Shown here: positions 36,147-45,222 of the stretch, in pieces
How the letters are laid out: every line of letters begins with the position of its first letter
Position numbering within the stretch: the first letter of the stretch is position 1
DNA from: Cyanobacteria bacterium CG_2015-22_32_23
GTDB taxonomy: Bacteria; Cyanobacteriota; Cyanobacteriia; Cyanobacteriales; Cyanobacteriaceae
DNA: 49,896 nucleotides
Direction: 5' to 3'
NCBI GenBank assembly: GCA_009993045.1
Contig: JAACUG010000073.1
Span: 1 to 49,896, forward strand
Notes under the pieces: model-generated
The model's database searches: none
What the model saw: only the letters and a program-made list of their open reading frames with translations
What the model was told of the DNA's origin: nothing
Position numbers and translations under genes: made by a program

Positions 36147-36186
36147 TATTTTAAACTCAAAAGGTGGGCATTGCCCACCCTACGAT
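36044..36186. repeat. 143-bp direct repeat, left copy
   Basis: It pairs with 37591-37733 (offset 1547) with four mismatches and no gaps, covering the 5' part of hicA, its upstream region and the GTGGGCATTGCCCAC palindrome. Together the two copies bracket the ACP-like gene and hicAB. Confidence 0.92.
36163..36179. repeat. REP-like palindrome, copy 2
   Basis: GGTGGGCATTGCCCACC, a 17-base palindrome with a central T, upstream of the truncated hicA copy. It is identical to copy 3 at 37710-37726 and shares its core with 13061-13075. Confidence 0.85.
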
Positions 36187-36202
36187 AATTTTATAAAAGA
36201 GT

Positions 36203-36250
36203 TAATGATTACTCAATGCTTTTAGTTTGATCGATATCTTCTTGATATTA
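36203..36250 (-). pseudogene. Degenerate copy of the 3' end of chlH
   Basis: On the minus strand the segment encodes YQEDIDQTKSIE and then a stop, against [12 protein letters not shown] and stop at the real chlH end, and both continue TCATTAA. About 33 of 46 bases agree. It extends the direct repeat beyond 36186 after a short insertion, showing that the duplicated block once included the chlH tail. In-frame stops lie just upstream, so it is not expressed. The match is short and partly degenerate. Confidence 0.55.
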
Positions 36251-36270
36251 TTTTTATAATTGATCAAAAC

Positions 36271-37083
36271 TTATAAAAACTCATTTAATTTTGCTTGTAA
36301 ATTTTGTATTTCTTCATTTAGGTTTCCTATCTTCTTATTCAAGTTTTCCATAATTTGTTCTAGGGATTTAATCTCGCTTTTTTTATGATTAATTTCTACT
36401 TCTTTTTCTCTTATTAAATCTTGTTTTTCCTCCATAGATTTTTTGATAGCTTCTATGTCATTTTTTATTCTTTCAATTTCGCCATCATTAATAAAAGATA
36501 TAATTTCATTTACAGTAATTTTATTATTTTCTAAAAATTGAACTATTTGATAGATATTTTCTACATTGGAGAGAATAAAATCATTCTGGAAAATAAAAGA
36601 ATATTTCGCTATCTCTGAAATAGTAAAACTTTTTTGATCCACAACCTTGACAAACTCGCTTATTTTTTCCCAATTAGATGTAATTTCATCATTTTCTAGT
36701 AACTTTAACAAGATTTCTTGGTTAATATCTTTACTTTTTAAAAACTTAAAAATTCGTATCTTTAAATTTTTAATTTCTCTTTCTTTAATTTCCTTTTTTT
36801 CTTGAAGTCTTATAATTTCAATTTGTTTTAGTGTAATTATGTCTGTTTTATCTGAGAGAAAATATAAAACACTTTCTACCGTAGATAATTTTTCGGCTTC
36901 CTCATCTGATATTTCAATCTCAAATACTTCCTCAATAGCCATCAATAATTCTATAGGATCAAGTTCATTTGTATATAAATTATAAAAATTAGTATTAAGA
37001 GTTACTCTTTGTGGTTCAACGTCGAGTTGTTCAACAACAATCTCAGTTAGTTTTTCTAATACTTCATTATAGATATTATTCAT
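36271..37083 (-). CDS. ACP-like domain fused to a coiled coil, function unknown
   Basis: Residues 1-78 resemble an acyl carrier protein: EVLEKLTEIVVEQLDVEPQR, then NELDPIELLMAIEEVFEIEI and SDEEAEKLSTVESVLYFL, the four-helix ACP pattern. The position of the phosphopantetheine Ser (normally Asp-Ser-Leu) is Asn39-Glu40-Leu41, so it cannot carry an acyl chain in the usual way. The rest (about 80-270) is helical and charged, and the last 65 residues (from about 205) are a heptad-rich coiled coil ending LQAKLNEFL. The gene is downstream of hicB on the same strand (120-base gap) and lies within the repeat-bounded segment. It could be a scaffold or adaptor. I do not recognise the whole protein. Confidence 0.75.
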   Translation of the reverse strand: MNNIYNEVLEKLTEIVVEQLDVEPQRVTLNTNFYNLYTNELDPIELLMAIEEVFEIEISDEEAEKLSTVESVLYFLSDKTDIITLKQIEIIRLQEKKEIKEREIKNLKIRIFKFLKSKDINQEILLKLLENDEITSNWEKISEFVKVVDQKSFTISEIAKYSFIFQNDFILSNVENIYQIVQFLENNKITVNEIISFINDGEIERIKNDIEAIKKSMEEKQDLIREKEVEINHKKSEIKSLEQIMENLNKKIGNLNEEIQNLQAKLNEFL

Positions 37084-37203
37084 TTTTGTTTAATTAAATT
37101 TATGCTTTAGGATAAGTTAACAAGAATTTTTCCTTAATCTTTTTGCTTTATTTAAACGATGGGGATAAATTTTTTTTGTGTCATGATAGATCAAAATTCT
37201 TTG

Positions 37204-37452
37204 TTAAACTCTAATTCTTTGAGAAGGAGAAGGAATCTCTTTTTTGCTACTACAATAAACCGTTTCGATCCATAATTCTCTAGCCTCATCAATATTATTA
37301 ATTGCCTCTTCTAAAGTCTCTCCCTGAGTCATACATCCCTCTAAATCAGGAATCATAACGGTATAACCGCCTTCTTCTTCAGGATAAATAGACATTGGAT
37401 ATTTTAAGGATAAATAATATTTTAAAGATTTTGTTTGAGTGAGATTATCCAT
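37204..37452 (-). CDS. hicB: HicB-family antitoxin
   Basis: The 82-residue protein has the HicB partial RNase-H-like fold: YPMSIYPEEEGGYTVMIPDL, EGCMTQGETLEEAINNIDEA and a C-terminal helix, ending EIPSPSQRIRV. It should bind and neutralise HicA; this short form lacks a separate helix-turn-helix or ribbon-helix-helix DNA-binding domain. Its ATG at 37452 overlaps the hicA stop by eight bases, so translation is coupled. Confidence 0.92.
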   Translation of the reverse strand: MDNLTQTKSLKYYLSLKYPMSIYPEEEGGYTVMIPDLEGCMTQGETLEEAINNIDEARELWIETVYCSSKKEIPSPSQRIRV

Positions 37453-37693
37453 TATTAATATCCTCTAAATTTAACTTTTTAATTATTTCTTCAATATAAG
37501 TTTTTTTTACTTTTTGACCACCTTTTTTAGGAACAATAATTACATCACCTTGATCGTTCTCAAACGCATGATGACTACCTTTTGATCTGATTTCCTGATA
37601 ACCATAAGCCTTCAAAATGGTATAAATATCTTCAAAACGGGCTTCTGGTGGGCGAGATAATAACTTTTTAATTAATTTTTCTAATTTACTCAT
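37445..37693 (-). CDS. hicA: HicA-family mRNA interferase toxin
   Basis: HicA is a small double-stranded-RNA-binding-fold ribonuclease that cleaves mRNA when free of HicB. The 82-residue protein has YGYQEIRSKGSHHAFENDQG, with the catalytic His in GSHHAF, followed by IIVPKKGGQKVKKTYIEEII. The N-terminal 35 residues are a longer leader than minimal HicA (about 60 residues), SKLEKLIKKLLSRPPEARFE, the form common in cyanobacteria. The order is toxin first, 47 bases downstream of the chlH stop on the same strand, with a palindrome in the gap. Confidence 0.93.
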   Translation of the reverse strand: MSKLEKLIKKLLSRPPEARFEDIYTILKAYGYQEIRSKGSHHAFENDQGDVIIVPKKGGQKVKKTYIEEIIKKLNLEDINNG

Positions 37694-37733
37694 TATTTTA
37701 AACTCAAAAGGTGGGCATTGCCCACCCTACGAT
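37591..37733. repeat. 143-bp direct repeat, right copy
   Basis: This matches 36044-36186 at 139 of 143 positions. It covers the first 34 codons of the intact hicA, its leader and the palindrome. Unlike the left copy, it is part of a functional gene. Confidence 0.92.
37710..37726. repeat. REP-like palindrome, copy 3
   Basis: GGTGGGCATTGCCCACC between the chlH stop (37741) and the hicA start (37693). It could fold in the mRNA between the two genes, but no T-run follows on the minus strand. Confidence 0.85.
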
Positions 37734-37740
37734 TTAATGA

Positions 37741-40700
37741 TTACTCGATGCCTTCGATGCGATCTTCCGCTTCTTGGTACAGTTGTTGTAATCGATCTAT
37801 ATTTTCCTCTGAGGTTTCCCAGTAACCACGCCCGTTAACTTCTAAGAGGGTGCTTACCATTCGGCGGAATGAGTTGGGGTTTAAATCCATTAACCGTTTA
37901 CACATCTCCTCATCTTGAATAAAGGTAGTATTAGTGTCTTCATAAACCCAGTTATCCACTGCGTCGGCGGTAGCACTCCATCCCATAGTATTTACAAGGC
38001 GTTTGGATAATTCCCTGACTCCTTCGTAACCGTGAGATAACATCCCTTCGTACCATTTAGGGTTAAGTAACTTAGTACGCGCATCTAAGCGCACGGTTTC
38101 CGATAAAGTACGCACTTGAGCGTTAGCGGTGGTAGTATCTGCGATATATGCAGATGGTTTTTTACCGTCATCTCTCAAACTTGCCACAACTTTGGTAGGA
38201 TCAGAGTCGAAGTAATGGGAGACATCCGTTAAGCTAATCTCAGAAGAATCGAGGTTTTGGAAGGTTGCATCAGCAGTTTTCAAGGATTTCTCGAACATGG
38301 CTCGGTTTTCATCCATTACCCCTGGATTATCGGAGTTAAAGGCAAAGGATTTACGGTTTAAGTACATATCCCGCAATTCTTGCTCCTCTTCCCAACTGCT
38401 ATTTTCTACCGCTAGGTTAACGTTACTAGAATATGAACCAGATGCGTTAGAAAATACACGGGTTGCCGCTTGACGCAGATTAATACCCATTTCTTCCGCT
38501 TGTGCTAATGCGTGTTTACGAACGAAATTCATCTCTAAAGGTTCGTCTGCTTCGGCGGCTTTTTTGACAGCTTGATCAAGTAAATTCATTTGATTGATGA
38601 ATAGATCACGGAATACGCCAGAACAGTTAACAACTACGTCAATACGAGGTCTTCCTAACTCCTCTAAATCAATCAATTCGAGTTTATTAACACGCCCTAA
38701 AGCATCAGGCACGGGTTTAACCCCAATCATCCACATAATTTGTGCTAAGGATTCCCCGTAGGTTTTGATGTTATCCGTTCCCCATAATACACAAGCAATC
38801 GTCTCTGGATATTTTCCACCGTTGTCGATCTTTTGACGCTCTAAGAGTCTGTCCACAACGATTTTAGCCGATTGTACTGCCGCTAGGGTAGGGATTTTTT
38901 GAGGATCGAGAGCATGAATGTTTTTACCAGTAGGTAATACATTAGGGTTGCGGATGGGATCGCCTCCTGGTCCGGGTAATACATATTCACCTTCAAGGGC
39001 TTTTAACAACGCACCTAATTCATTATCAGCACAAACTTGCTCTAAGCAAAATTCGAGATATTCAAACAGAGGTTTTAAGGCTTTTTCGTCAACTTTGGTA
39101 TAACCTAATTCGTGTAATTTGGCTACCCAAGGCTCTTTTTTGCCCATATTGAAGAAGTTGAGCTTAGAAACGAAAGAAACTCGCCCTTCTGCGTTAATTT
39201 GCTCCTCTACTAAAGCTCTTACGGCTTCTCTGGTGGCTTCGGTGATGTTTTGTAATAACTCCACATCAGCTAAAACTCCTTTATCAGCGTTACGGTAAAT
39301 TTCTTCAATTTTACGCCCGATACTATTAGCGATAATGGTAGTTAAGGCTAAAATGCCCTCGTCTTCCCTGTCTAAACTAGCGATATTCACGAGGGTTGCG
39401 ATCGCTTCCTCAGCCGTGGGAGGTTTACCGACAACGTGCAATCCACAAGGAAGTAAACGGGATTCAATTTCCATCAATTTGCGATACACTGAACCAACAA
39501 TGTGATCTCGATCGTCCTGTGATAGAGTGCTAGAGTCGAATAAATCCGCTTCTTGCCCTTCGGGAGAGGCAATTTCGGGGATGTCTTTATCAAGGTTGCA
39601 GATACGGGCTTTATCGACGATGGTATTGACAATTTGCACACCGCGCCCACTATCTTTAAGGCTTTGATATGAGCCAATTAACTCGCTTAATTCTTCTAAA
39701 CCTTTATACAATCCAGCATTTTCCGCAGGAGGGGTTAAGTAGGAAATAGTGGCGGCATAACTACGGCGTTTGGCAATAGTCGCCTCACTAGGGTTATTAG
39801 CGGCGTAATAGTAGATGTTAGGAATATTACCGATAAGGCTATCAGGGTAACAGTCACCCGACATCCCCATTTGTTTACCCGGCATAAATTCTAATGAGCC
39901 ATGAGTGCCAAAGTGTAATACTGCATCAACACCCCAAATTTTTTCGAGGTAGGTGTAATAAGCGGCGAAACCATGATGGGGAGAAGCAGATCGAGAGAAA
40001 AGTAATCTCATAGGATCTCCTTCGTAACCAAATGTAGGTTGTACACCGATAAAGACGTTCCCGAAGTGTTTACCGTAGATTAACAGGTTTTGTCCATCGC
40101 TGTTGAGATGCCCTGGAGGCGCACCCCAGTTTTCTTCTAATTTTTTGGAGTAAGGAGTTAAGCGCTCGTATTCTTCCACACTCATGCGATAGGCAACGTT
40201 TAATTCGGGGCTAGAATATTGGGCTTGAGCATCGTGAATTACCAATTCCATCAACTCTTTAGCGGTTTCTGGTACGTTTTGCACGTCATAGCCGTTGTTT
40301 TTCATGCCCTTTAAAACTTCATGAATTGAGCCGAAAACGTCTAAATAAGCTGCTGTACCCACGTTTCCTTTATCGGGAGGGAAGCTAAAGACGGTAATTG
40401 CTAATTTTTTGTCAATTTTGGGCTTTTTGCGTAAATTTGTCCATTTTAAAGCCCGTCCTGCGATCGCCTCTACCCTGTCTTGTAAAGTGATAGAGCGTCC
40501 AGTATTACCATCTCTACCTGATAAAATTATAGGCTCAATTGCACCATCTAACTCAGGGATAGCGATTTGTAGTGCTACTTGGATAGGATGTAAACCGAGA
40601 TCACTTTCTTCCCATTCTTCCGTAGTTTGGAATACCAACGGTAAAGCCACCATATAAGGACGATTCAGACGTTTCAAAGATTCAATGGCTTTGGGGTGAT

Positions 40701-41763
40701 CTTGTCGTGCAGGACCTCCTACAAGGGCAAATCCCGTTAAGGATACTACAGCATCAACGATGGGTAAAGCCTCCACCCCTACCACGGCTTTATCTAAGAA
40801 ATACTCATCCACAGGCTTAGAAAAGTCTAAACCACCAGCAAAAATGGGAATAACACGAGCGCCACGATATTCAAATTCTTGTAACATTGCCACATAATGA
40901 GCATCATCACCAGTAACAAGGTGGGTACGTTGCAACACCAAGCCAATAGTAGGGGCAAGGGGATCTTTTAAGTCATCACTGATGTCATCACGAGTGTTGT
41001 ACCAGTTCAGATATTCCTTGATGTCTTCAAACATTTTCGGGGCGAGGGGATGCCAAATACCCATATCAGGGTACACCACAGGCTCGTTATATACTCGGTT
41101 GCTGAGTAAGGATTTTTCTCCCGTGAAGACATATTTATCAGCTAACATCAAGAAGAAGTTTTCGAGGTTATCGGATGAACCACCTAACCAATATTGAAAA
41201 CTTAACATGAAATTGCGCGCGTCTTGGGCTTTTTCGACGGGAAGATATTTTAAAACCGTAGGTAGGGTGCGTAACAATTTGAGCATGGCATCTTCAAAAC
41301 CTGCTCCATTTTTCTGTTTACGCTTCTTCATAAACTCCCCGATGACACTTTTACTCTGTCCGAGTTGTGCCATACTGAAAGTACCCATTTTATTGAGGCG
41401 CATTACTTCGGGCATGGAGGGGAAAACCACCGCCGCATCGAGGTTGTCACGGTAAGGAGTAACCGCATCCACAACTTTTTGTGCTAAGTCTTCGATGAAG
41501 ATTAAAGAAGCGATAAATATATTTGCTTCGGATACGTCTTTCTTAAATTCTTCGTAGTTTTCTGGGCTTCGTAACTCCTCTATAAGATAACCGCTTACTT
41601 CTATGGCCAAGTTAGGATTATGGGCGTTAATGGATTTAATAGCGGCAGTAATTGAGCTTTGATATTGTGCTTCTAACAATACATAAACCACTTTCATTAA
41701 AGCACGTCCTTGTAAGTCGCCCGGTGCTATATGTCTGATGGCGGATTTTACGTTTGTAAACAT
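37741..41763 (-). CDS. chlH: Magnesium chelatase subunit H
   Basis: ChlH is the porphyrin-binding subunit of Mg-chelatase, which with ChlI and ChlD inserts magnesium into protoporphyrin IX, the first committed step to chlorophyll. The 1340-residue length matches cyanobacterial ChlH. Recognisable parts are the N-terminal [40 protein letters not shown], the strongly conserved [20 protein letters not shown] in the middle (with the active-site His and Glu candidates), [20 protein letters not shown] and [19 protein letters not shown] near the end. The gene is less AT-rich than its neighbours and carries two HIP1 octamers (39398-39405, 40460-40467). Its 3' end reads towards hicA with a 47-base gap. 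Confidence 0.98.
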   Translation of the reverse strand: MFTNVKSAIRHIAPGDLQGRALMKVVYVLLEAQYQSSITAAIKSINAHNPNLAIEVSGYLIEELRSPENYEEFKKDVSEANIFIASLIFIEDLAQKVVDAVTPYRDNLDAAVVFPSMPEVMRLNKMGTFSMAQLGQSKSVIGEFMKKRKQKNGAGFEDAMLKLLRTLPTVLKYLPVEKAQDARNFMLSFQYWLGGSSDNLENFFLMLADKYVFTGEKSLLSNRVYNEPVVYPDMGIWHPLAPKMFEDIKEYLNWYNTRDDISDDLKDPLAPTIGLVLQRTHLVTGDDAHYVAMLQEFEYRGARVIPIFAGGLDFSKPVDEYFLDKAVVGVEALPIVDAVVSLTGFALVGGPARQDHPKAIESLKRLNRPYMVALPLVFQTTEEWEESDLGLHPIQVALQIAIPELDGAIEPIILSGRDGNTGRSITLQDRVEAIAGRALKWTNLRKKPKIDKKLAITVFSFPPDKGNVGTAAYLDVFGSIHEVLKGMKNNGYDVQNVPETAKELMELVIHDAQAQYSSPELNVAYRMSVEEYERLTPYSKKLEENWGAPPGHLNSDGQNLLIYGKHFGNVFIGVQPTFGYEGDPMRLLFSRSASPHHGFAAYYTYLEKIWGVDAVLHFGTHGSLEFMPGKQMGMSGDCYPDSLIGNIPNIYYYAANNPSEATIAKRRSYAATISYLTPPAENAGLYKGLEELSELIGSYQSLKDSGRGVQIVNTIVDKARICNLDKDIPEIASPEGQEADLFDSSTLSQDDRDHIVGSVYRKLMEIESRLLPCGLHVVGKPPTAEEAIATLVNIASLDREDEGILALTTIIANSIGRKIEEIYRNADKGVLADVELLQNITEATREAVRALVEEQINAEGRVSFVSKLNFFNMGKKEPWVAKLHELGYTKVDEKALKPLFEYLEFCLEQVCADNELGALLKALEGEYVLPGPGGDPIRNPNVLPTGKNIHALDPQKIPTLAAVQSAKIVVDRLLERQKIDNGGKYPETIACVLWGTDNIKTYGESLAQIMWMIGVKPVPDALGRVNKLELIDLEELGRPRIDVVVNCSGVFRDLFINQMNLLDQAVKKAAEADEPLEMNFVRKHALAQAEEMGINLRQAATRVFSNASGSYSSNVNLAVENSSWEEEQELRDMYLNRKSFAFNSDNPGVMDENRAMFEKSLKTADATFQNLDSSEISLTDVSHYFDSDPTKVVASLRDDGKKPSAYIADTTTANAQVRTLSETVRLDARTKLLNPKWYEGMLSHGYEGVRELSKRLVNTMGWSATADAVDNWVYEDTNTTFIQDEEMCKRLMDLNPNSFRRMVSTLLEVNGRGYWETSEENIDRLQQLYQEAEDRIEGIE

Positions 41764-42317
41764 TAAGTTGTAAACTCCTAGTTTTTGAAATTAGAGAGGG
41801 TATATTAAGTATTATGACAGAGCAAAAAAAAATGGCTCTTTATACTTTGTACCACGAAACTAAGCTCTTTTACCTATTCACTTTTTAATCTTTACGGTTA
41901 TCCGTAGTTTTTCGTGACATCCCTTTATATTGTCAACAAAAGTTGATAGACATCTCCAAAAATTAGACGTTGCATGCAACCTCTCTACATGGGTTTCAGG
42001 TAATGGAATGGAAATTTATTAGGTAAGAAAACTATTTAGGCGATTTTTTCTAGGGGATTTCTGACAATAATTATACCAGTACGATCCCCCCTAACCCCCA
42101 GCAGGGTTTTTTCAAAGTCGAGGTTAATTTATTTATTCAATTTTAGTATAGTTTAAGTCAATTTTAATCCCTTTGTCCCTTCTCGTATTTAATGGGATGC
42201 AACATCTAAGTTTAACAGAAGTTAAATTTTGACAAGGCGTGGAAAATACGAATTATCAAAACTATGTCAATAAGAGATAATATGAATAGTAAAAATTGAA
42301 ACAAAAACTAGCTAACC
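41764..42317. other. 554-base divergent spacer between chlH and cysE
   Basis: No gene is seen. It should contain the light-responsive chlH promoter on the minus strand and the cysE promoter. At 42086-42106 there is a C-rich tract related to the palindromic element at 10.4 kb. Within it AACCC (42093-42097) can pair with GGGTT (42104-42108), followed by TTTT, a terminator-like hairpin on the plus strand about 205 bases before cysE. Whether it ends or attenuates any transcript is unknown. Confidence 0.5.
42093..42112 (+). terminator. Terminator-like hairpin upstream of cysE
   Basis: The arms AACCC and GGGTT around a six-base loop are followed by Ts to 42112. The stem is short, and no gene ends just upstream on the plus strand, so this may only be a relic of the C-rich repeat. 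Confidence 0.3.
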
Positions 42318-42989
42318 GTGCTTTCATCACTCATTGCTGATTTTAAGATAATTTTTGAACGAGATCCAGCCGCGCGTAACTGGTTAGAGGTAATACTCTG
42401 TTATCCCGGTTTACAAGCCTTAGTACTTCATCGTTTTTCTCACTGGCTTTATAATTTAGGATTGCCTGTGATACCTCGTTTAATCTCCCATTTAGGACGT
42501 TTTTTTACAGGTATTGAAATTCATCCGGGGGCAACTATCGGTAAAAGTGTATTTATTGATCATGGCATGGGAGTCGTCATAGGTGAAACTGCTATTATTG
42601 GTGATTACTGTCTCATCTATCAAGGTGTCACATTAGGCGGTACGGGAAAACACGGCGGCAAACGTCATCCTACCGTAGGAGAAAATGTAGTAATCGGTGG
42701 GGGTGCAAAAGTTTTAGGTAATATTTTAATCGGTAGTAATGTCCGTATTGGTGCTGGTTCTGTAGTGTTAAAGGATGTACCTTCAGATTCTACTGTAGTA
42801 GGTATTCCCGGGCGTGTCGTTTACCGTTCTGGAGTAAAAGTTGATCCTCTTGATCATAGTAATTTACCAGATTCCGAAGCCACCGTCATTAAAACTTTAT
42901 TAGATAGAATTGAACAATTAGAAAAACAAGTCAATGAATTACAACAACAATCTTTAGATAAACAATATTATTCTTCTCCTTCTAAATAA
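42318..42989 (+). CDS. cysE: Serine O-acetyltransferase
   Basis: CysE acetylates L-serine with acetyl-CoA, providing O-acetylserine for cysteine synthesis. The 223-residue protein starts with GTG at 42318 and has the short cyanobacterial N-terminal helical domain ([20 protein letters not shown]), then a left-handed parallel beta-helix of hexapeptide repeats ([40 protein letters not shown]). The active-site region [20 protein letters not shown] includes the catalytic His. A coiled segment of about 25 residues rich in Gln ends the protein. Confidence 0.95.
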   Translation: MLSSLIADFKIIFERDPAARNWLEVILCYPGLQALVLHRFSHWLYNLGLPVIPRLISHLGRFFTGIEIHPGATIGKSVFIDHGMGVVIGETAIIGDYCLIYQGVTLGGTGKHGGKRHPTVGENVVIGGGAKVLGNILIGSNVRIGAGSVVLKDVPSDSTVVGIPGRVVYRSGVKVDPLDHSNLPDSEATVIKTLLDRIEQLEKQVNELQQQSLDKQYYSSPSK

Positions 42990-43078
42990 TGCAATTTTTG
43001 CACAAATTAAGAAAAAATGATCATTTCTATAGATTAATTGTCATTTTAATTTTGCTCTATATATAACCACTTTTTTAT

Positions 43079-43276
43079 ATGATAATTACGTTAAAAGTAC
43101 CAAGTATCGCCTGTGAAGTTTGTGCAAATACTATTACTAAAGCAATGGAAAATTATGATCCTCAAGGACAAATTAGTGTTGATGTTAGTACAAAAATCGT
43201 TTCTATAACCACCAATAAAACAGTCCATGAAATTAAAAAAGTTATTATGGAAGTAGGACACACTATTGAAGATTAA
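43079..43276 (+). CDS. HMA-domain protein, small metal-binding (Atx1-like)
   Basis: The 65-residue protein is one heavy-metal-associated domain: MIITLKVPSIACEVCANTI carries the Cys-x-x-Cys pair (the usual M-x-C-x-x-C has Ile in place of Met), and the rest fits the beta-alpha-beta-beta-alpha-beta fold, with VDVSTKIVSITTN in the middle. It could bind copper or another soft metal. Its stop overlaps the next gene's start as TAATG, so it is translationally coupled to a secreted S8 peptidase, an unusual pairing. No P-type ATPase or other copper gene is in the window. Confidence 0.8.
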   Translation: MIITLKVPSIACEVCANTITKAMENYDPQGQISVDVSTKIVSITTNKTVHEIKKVIMEVGHTIED

Positions 43277-44865
43277 TGAAACAAATAATAATCTCTTTAA
43301 CTGTTGGCTTAAATATACTTTGTTTTACTCTTCCTGTTGTCGCTTTAAATAACTCATTATCAGAAAAAGGTATTGATGTATTAAGGTTACAACAAGAGCC
43401 TTATAATTTACAAGGACGTAAGGTTAGTATAGGTCAAGTTGAAATTGGACGGCCAAAACAATTTGGTTTAGATAAAGTAAGCACTTTCTACAAAAAGTTA
43501 CCCATAACTCGTCTTTTTTACCGAAATCAAGCAGCTCAATCTAATAACCATATTGATAATCATGCCATGATGGTGGCTTCGGTGATGATCAGTAATCAGA
43601 AAAAATTTACAGGTATCGCACCAAGGGCGAATTTATATTCTGGTGCGGTGGGCTCTATCAAAAATGCAGGACAACCAGAAGAATGTATTACTACAAATCA
43701 TATCGCCGTACAAAAGGGTGGTACAGTAAGGGCGATTAATTTCAGTTTTGGAGAATCTTTAGCAAGGGATAAGAGAGAAAATCCTCAATTAGATGGTAAT
43801 AGTTTATTAACTCAATGCGTAGATTGGTCAGCTAGAATACACAATGTTCTTTATGTAGTAGCAGGAAATCAAGGAAAAGGAGGAATACCAATTCCAACGG
43901 ATAATTATAATGGCATTACCACTGCCTATAGCATGAAAAAAAATGGCATTTTTAGTAAAGTTGATTTTGCTAATTTAAGTATTTCTCCTTTGGGTATTGC
44001 TAAGGGTTTAACTAGACAAGAAATTAATGTTGGTCCTAGACGTAGTATTAGTTTACTCGCTCCGGGTAATAGAATCTCTGTTTATAACGTTGATGGAAAA
44101 ATTGAGCAAGTCACTGGTAGTAGTTTTGCTGCTCCTCATATTACCGCTTCGGTGGCTTTATTGCATGAGGCTGGAAATAATTTTCTACGACAAAAATCGT
44201 CTATTTTTACAAAGGATTATCGACAACATGAAGTAATGAAAGCAATTTTACTTAATTCAGCTGATAAATTAAAAGATTTAGGTGATGGTAATTTATTAGG
44301 AATGACTCGCACTATTTTTACTCAAAATAATCAAACTTGGTTAGAAAGTGATGCTTATAATAATCCTGAAATTCCTTTACATATACAAATGGGTACAGGA
44401 CATCTAAATACCATGAGAGCTTATAAACAGTTAGAAGCAGGACAGTATAATTATAAGGAAAAAGTACCTTCTATGGGCTGGAATTACGCTCAAATTGATA
44501 AAAACCAAACCCATGATTATTTTATTAAACAACCTTTAAAAGGCAAAAGTTTTATTACAATTACTTTAGCTTGGGATCGATTAGTTGAGTTAAATGATCT
44601 TAATAATAATCAAGAATACGACTTAGGAGAAAATTTTATAGATGAAGGATTAAATAACTTAGATTTGGAGCTAATTAATAATAATAATAATAATAATAAA
44701 AAAATTACTTGCTCATCCATTAGTAAAGTTGACAGTGTCGAACATATTTTTTGCCCTATTCCCGAAACAGGAGAATATAAAATCAGGGTCAAATTTACTA
44801 CTCAAGTTAATAAACCGATTCAATTTTATGGTTTAGCGTGGCATGGTGTAGAAAATAGGAGATAG
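43276..44865 (+). CDS. Secreted S8-family (subtilisin-like) peptidase, atypical
   Basis: The 529-residue protein has a clear signal peptide (MKQIIISLTVGLNILCFTLP, cleavage near VVALN). The subtilisin fold follows, with the Ser in GSSFAAPHITASVALLHEA (Ser283), the His in NHAMMVASVM (His96) and the oxyanion Asn in VVAGNQGKGG (Asn198). At the catalytic Asp position the sequence reads VSIGQVEIG, giving Glu56 where VIDTG is normal; His96 lacks the usual HGTHVAG surroundings. It may be a weak or inactive protease. The C-terminal part (about 400-529) is beta-rich and contains an Asn tract encoded by (AAT)7 at 44677-44697. Its start overlaps the HMA gene stop (TAATG). Confidence 0.78.
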   Translation: MKQIIISLTVGLNILCFTLPVVALNNSLSEKGIDVLRLQQEPYNLQGRKVSIGQVEIGRPKQFGLDKVSTFYKKLPITRLFYRNQAAQSNNHIDNHAMMVASVMISNQKKFTGIAPRANLYSGAVGSIKNAGQPEECITTNHIAVQKGGTVRAINFSFGESLARDKRENPQLDGNSLLTQCVDWSARIHNVLYVVAGNQGKGGIPIPTDNYNGITTAYSMKKNGIFSKVDFANLSISPLGIAKGLTRQEINVGPRRSISLLAPGNRISVYNVDGKIEQVTGSSFAAPHITASVALLHEAGNNFLRQKSSIFTKDYRQHEVMKAILLNSADKLKDLGDGNLLGMTRTIFTQNNQTWLESDAYNNPEIPLHIQMGTGHLNTMRAYKQLEAGQYNYKEKVPSMGWNYAQIDKNQTHDYFIKQPLKGKSFITITLAWDRLVELNDLNNNQEYDLGENFIDEGLNNLDLELINNNNNNNKKITCSSISKVDSVEHIFCPIPETGEYKIRVKFTTQVNKPIQFYGLAWHGVENRR

Positions 44866-44880
44866 GAGAAATAATTATCA

Positions 44881-45016
44881 ATTGAATTCGGCTGTGTTGT
44901 CCTTGAGGCATCGGTTTAGTATAAATTTGCTCATCAAGATATTCTTGGGCTGGTTGAGTTTCTGGTTGGGTTAAAAATTCCGCTAATGTTATGGGTTTTA
45001 TCGGTGTTTGTACCAT
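44881..45016 (-). pseudogene. Truncated Uma2-family protein gene
   Basis: From ATG 45016 the frame encodes the conserved Uma2 N terminus: TLAEFLTQPETQPAQEYLDE and KPMPQGQHSRIQ. Full Uma2 proteins are about 190 residues; here homology ends after about 45 residues, and the frame then runs into the antisense of the S8 peptidase gene. This is a decayed fragment of a family that is often duplicated and lost in cyanobacteria. Confidence 0.75.
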
Positions 45017-45222
45017 CTTTTTTCTGACAATTATTGGCTTTAATCTTAATTATGTCTGAAAATGAAAAAATCGGGCGATCATGAAATGGCACACAGTGTG
45101 CGATCAATTATGTTATTACATTTTGGTCTCCAATCAAATTATTTATAAGGAAAAATTATCGGTAATTGTTTATTATTCAAAGATATAATACTAATTAATA
45201 TTTCTTTACCTATTTATAAATA
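45017..45222. other. Spacer upstream of pepP with a small palindrome
   Basis: The only structure noted is GCACACAGTGTGC at 45089-45101, a 13-base palindrome flanked by GCGATCA on the left (45075) and GCGATCA on the right (45100). It may be an operator or chance; no terminator or RNA gene is seen. Confidence 0.4.

Noticed and set aside
44610-44792. Minus-strand frame rich in leucine
   Set aside because: It is the antisense of the Asn tract in the S8 peptidase; the Leu run is only the complement of (AAT)n.
45089-45101. GCACACAGTGTGC as a regulator operator for pepP
   Set aside because: It is a single short palindrome with no known regulator or second site; noted only within the spacer entry.
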